DNA from: Gemmatimonadota bacterium
Lineage (GTDB): Bacteria; Gemmatimonadota; Gemmatimonadetes; Longimicrobiales; Gaopeijiaceae
Assembly: GCA_003695865.1 (NCBI GenBank)
Contig: RFGQ01000613.1
Coordinates: 1-8,528, forward strand
Direction: 5' to 3'
DNA: 8,528 bases
Part shown: positions 6,855-8,528 of the stretch, in pieces
How the letters are laid out: each line of letters opens with the position of its first letter
How positions within the stretch are numbered: position 1 is the stretch's first letter
Translations under genes and position numbers: made by a program
Notes under the pieces: generated by a model
What the model was told of the DNA's origin: nothing
What the model saw: only the letters and a program-made list of their open reading frames with translations
The model's database searches: none

Positions 6855-7292
6855 ATGGCCCGCGAATCGCAGCGCTTCGAAAACCACACCAAGATGGTGC
6901 CCGGCTTCCACTACGTCGGAAGCGCCCTGCTCGTCGTACTTCTCGTCTGGGCGCTCTGGCGGCTCGTGACCGACCCCTCGCTGGACCACGGCATGATGCT
7001 GCTGCTCGTGGTCTTTCTCGCTCTGCTCGGCTGGTACGTGCGCATCTTCCCGCTCGGCGTACAGGACCGCGTGATCCGGCTCGAGGAGCGGCTGCGCATG
7101 GAGCGCGTGCTCCCTGACGAGCTGCGCCCGCGGATCGCCGAGTTCACCACGTCGCAGCTCATCGCCCTTCGCTTCGCGCCCGACGACGAGTTGCCCGATC
7201 TGGCCCGGCGAGTGCTGGCCGGCGAACTGCACGGCCGTACAGAGATCAAGCGGGCGATCCGCACCTGGCGGGCGGACCACGAACGCATCTGA
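6855..7292 (+). CDS. Small two-helix membrane protein, DUF6526 type
   Basis: This 145-residue protein has no known function. It starts with a polar segment, MARESQRFENHTKMVPGFHY, followed by two hydrophobic helices at about 20-37 and 45-64 joined by a very short loop. A cytoplasmic, charged helical tail follows: VRIFPLGVQDRVIRLEERL (62-80), TTSQLIALRFAPDDELPDL (98-116) and the ending EIKRAIRTWRADHERI (130-145). The opening FENHTK.VP..H, the QLIALRFA segment and the IK.AI..W..D..R ending match what I remember of the DUF6526 family, which is widespread in Bacteroidota and Gemmatimonadota; this is recognition from memory, not a search. Length is as expected for the family. The helical tail with alternating charges suggests a docking or oligomerisation role. 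It stands apart from the HDOD gene by 133 bases, so co-transcription is possible but not shown. Confidence 0.85.
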   Translation: MARESQRFENHTKMVPGFHYVGSALLVVLLVWALWRLVTDPSLDHGMMLLLVVFLALLGWYVRIFPLGVQDRVIRLEERLRMERVLPDELRPRIAEFTTSQLIALRFAPDDELPDLARRVLAGELHGRTEIKRAIRTWRADHERI

Positions 7293-7293
7293 G

Positions 7294-7332
7294 GGGGGCG
7301 CCGGCACCCGCACGCACGCCACGGCGGCCCCC
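7294..7332 (+). terminator. GC stem-loop just after the DUF6526 stop codon, no T-tract
   Basis: GGGGGCGCCG (7294-7303) pairs with CGGCGGCCCCC (7322-7332), giving ten base pairs with one bulged G and an 18-base loop. It begins two bases after the stop codon. No run of T follows, so it is not a textbook intrinsic terminator; it may protect the 3' end, attenuate read-through, or be chance. Confidence 0.35.
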
Positions 7333-7369
7333 GGGAGCACACTCGACCGGCCTCACGCGCACTAAAGTC

Positions 7370-7383
7370 GCCCGCGAGCGGGC
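7370..7383 (+). other. Short hairpin in the HDOD leader
   Basis: GCCCG (7370-7374) and CGGGC (7379-7383) form a 5-bp stem with a CGAG tetraloop. Outer GTCG/CGAC pairing (7367-7370 with 7384-7387) is possible as an alternative with a bulge. It lies 25 bases before the ribosome site, so it could form in the mRNA leader if transcription starts upstream. Confidence 0.25.
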
Positions 7384-7408
7384 CGACCCTCACGGGGAGA
7401 ACCCCACC

Positions 7409-7415
7409 GAGGAGG
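7409..7415 (+). promoter_or_regulatory. Ribosome binding site of the HDOD gene
   Basis: GAGGAGG ends ten bases before a GTG at 7426 and sixteen before an in-frame ATG at 7432. The spacing favours the GTG as start; the ATG remains an alternative that would remove two residues. Confidence 0.7.
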
Positions 7416-7425
7416 CACCCTTCCC

Positions 7426-8274
7426 GTGGCGATGACGAAGGATCTGCTCGACGGTGTCGACCAGCTCGACCCGCTGCCGATCACCATCCAGACGCTGCTG
7501 ACCAAGCTGGGCGACGACTTCGTGTCGCCGCGCGAGATCACGCGCGTGCTGGAATACGACCAGGCCATCGCGGCCATGCTGCTGCGCGCCGCGAACTCCG
7601 CCGCCATGGGCGCGCGGGTGCGCATCGAACGTATCTCGGACGCCGTGGCCCACCTGGGGCTCGACCGCATCCTGAGCGTAGCCATGGGCGCACACATGAA
7701 GTCGATGTCGCGGCCGGTCGAGATGTACGACCTGAGCGAGAACGACTTCTGGCTGCACGGGGCAGTCGCCTCGGTCGCCGCGAAGGAGATCGCCGCAGCC
7801 GCGGCGCGACGCGGCGTCGAGGTGCCCAAGCAGGCCACCATCGCCGCGCTGATGCACGACGTGGGCAAGCTGATTCTGGTCCGCTACACCGACGTCGACA
7901 TGCAGGCCGTCGTGGACCTGGCCCGGGAGGACGGCATCACGTTCGTCGAGGCCGAGCGGAGGCTGCTCGGCTTCGACCACGCCGAGGTGGGCGGCGCGGT
8001 GGCCGAGAAGTGGAACTTCCCCGACGACATCCGCGACGCCATCGCTCGCCACCACGACATGCCCGTCGCCGACCCCACGCCCATGACCGACACCGTCACG
8101 CTCTCGAACGTGATCGCCAAGACGGTGGGCGTCGGGGTGGGCGCCGAGGGCATGAACCTGTTCGCCGATCGGCTCTCGATGAAGCGACTCGGGCTGCGCT
8201 TCCCCGACTTCGCGCGCATCTCGTCCGAGGTCATGTCTCAGCTCGACGGCATCAAGCAGCTCTACGGCGTCTGA
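7426..8274 (+). CDS. HDOD domain protein
   Basis: The 282-residue soluble protein is almost entirely one HDOD (HD-related output) domain. Its front half has DPLPITIQTLLTKL (15-28), SPREITRVLEYDQAIAAMLLRAANSA (34-59) and ISDAVAHLGLDRILSVA (70-86), the helical signature of the family. The back half keeps HD-superfamily metal-ligand-like residues: His111 in WLHG, His144-Asp145 in ALMHDVGKL, His185 in GFDHAEVG and His209-His210 in ARHHD. HDOD proteins are linked to two-component signalling, cyclic-di-GMP control, chemotaxis and stress responses, often as protein-binding outputs without shown catalysis. No GGDEF, EAL, receiver or kinase domain is fused here, so it is a stand-alone form. The partner cannot be deduced; no regulatory protein is adjacent, and the hybrid kinase is two genes away on the other strand. 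Confidence 0.92.
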   Translation: MAMTKDLLDGVDQLDPLPITIQTLLTKLGDDFVSPREITRVLEYDQAIAAMLLRAANSAAMGARVRIERISDAVAHLGLDRILSVAMGAHMKSMSRPVEMYDLSENDFWLHGAVASVAAKEIAAAAARRGVEVPKQATIAALMHDVGKLILVRYTDVDMQAVVDLAREDGITFVEAERRLLGFDHAEVGGAVAEKWNFPDDIRDAIARHHDMPVADPTPMTDTVTLSNVIAKTVGVGVGAEGMNLFADRLSMKRLGLRFPDFARISSEVMSQLDGIKQLYGV

Positions 8275-8276
8275 GC

Positions 8277-8295
8277 GGCGACGGACCGGGTCGCC
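8277..8295 (+). terminator. Possible intrinsic terminator of the HDOD gene
   Basis: GGCGAC (8277-8282) and GTCGCC (8290-8295) form a perfect 6-bp stem with a 7-base loop, followed by CTTT. The T-run is short, but it lies three bases after the stop codon in a convergent gap, which fits a terminator. It is not bidirectional, since the other strand lacks a T-run. Confidence 0.45.
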
Positions 8296-8358
8296 CTTTC
8301 GCGCCGCGGCCCGGGAGTCCCTCCAAGAACACCGCGTCCCGGCCCGAGCGCCCCCGCT

Positions 8359-8528
8359 TCAGGCCCCGGCGAGCGCCCTGCGTAGCGCGGCGAGGTGGCC
8401 GTCGCTCAGCCCGTCCGACTCGAAGATCGACACTCCGTCCGCCCCTGCGTCGCGCGCCACGCGCACCGCCCGGGCGAAGTCGTCGGGGGGCAGGTCGGGC
8501 AGGTAGAGGCCCGCGCGCAGCTTGCGAC
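8359..8528 (-). CDS. C-terminal fragment of an unidentified protein, possibly a TIM-barrel glycosidase-like enzyme
   Basis: On the minus strand the frame entering at the right edge encodes 55 residues and stops at TGA (8359-8361). It reads RKLRAGLYLPDLPPDDF, then ARAVRVARDAGADGVSIFES, then DGLSDGHLAALRRALAGA. A strand ending GVSIFES after a helix with ARDAGADG, followed by a final helix, resembles the last β/α unit of a TIM-barrel protein such as a putative glycoside hydrolase. That is a guess from a short tail. The coding call itself is supported by the codon pattern, a coherent amphipathic helix at the end, and convergent orientation with the HDOD gene, with a gap of 84 bases. The start and most of the gene are outside the window. 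Confidence 0.65.
   Translation of the reverse strand, partial: RKLRAGLYLPDLPPDDFARAVRVARDAGADGVSIFESDGLSDGHLAALRRALAGA

Larger units (their letters stand above)
7293..7425 (+). promoter_or_regulatory. Spacer before the HDOD gene with two hairpins and a possible promoter
   Basis: The 133 bases hold two stem-loops, annotated separately. Between them TAAAGT (7363-7368) resembles a -10 box (4 of 6), with TCGACC (7343-7348) as a poorly spaced -35 candidate (14 bases between them). Either the HDOD gene has its own promoter here or it is read through from the DUF6526 gene. No small gene is visible. Confidence 0.3.

Noticed and set aside
1..8528. Search for tRNA, rRNA, CRISPR repeats, transposase genes, att sites or toxin-antitoxin pairs
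   Set aside because: No cloverleaf-like sequence, regularly spaced repeats, integrase or transposase motifs, or paired small genes were seen.

Overview
The window is very GC-rich, densely coded DNA from a free-living bacterium. The best taxonomic clue is the gene at 1113..2519: a signal peptide, stacked carboxypeptidase-regulatory-like (CarboxypepD_reg) modules and a terminal TonB-plug-like domain with no β-barrel. I associate this architecture with Gemmatimonadota and relatives. That assignment is an inference from one protein style and was not tested by a search.

Layout from left to right. (1) Positions 1..911, minus strand: the N-terminal 303 residues of an APC-superfamily amino-acid permease that runs off the left edge. 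(2) A 201-base divergent spacer rich in GC palindromes. (3) Positions 1113..2519, plus strand: the secreted plug-like protein. (4) A 48-base convergent gap. (5) Positions 2568..6664, minus strand: a two-gene unit. The promoter-proximal gene encodes a branched-chain-amino-acid-type (type I fold) periplasmic binding lipoprotein. The second encodes a 944-residue membrane hybrid histidine kinase. Stop and start overlap by four bases (GTGA), so the two are probably translationally coupled. (6) A divergent spacer. (7) Positions 6855..7292, plus strand: a small two-helix membrane protein of the DUF6526 type. (8) Positions 7426..8274, plus strand: an HDOD-domain protein. (9) Positions 8359..8528, minus strand: the C-terminal 55 residues of a gene entering from the right edge.

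The functional theme is sensing at the cell envelope. The binding protein and kinase look like a ligand-sensing pair, comparable in concept to LuxP/LuxQ or TorT/TorS. No ABC permease, ATPase, Hpt protein or DNA-binding response regulator is visible, so output of the relay must lie elsewhere. The HDOD protein may be another signalling component but has no visible partner. No RNA genes, mobile elements, CRISPR arrays or clear transferred segments were found. Nothing here is a convincing new defence or mobile system; the items most worth follow-up are the binding-protein/kinase pair and the barrel-less plug protein.
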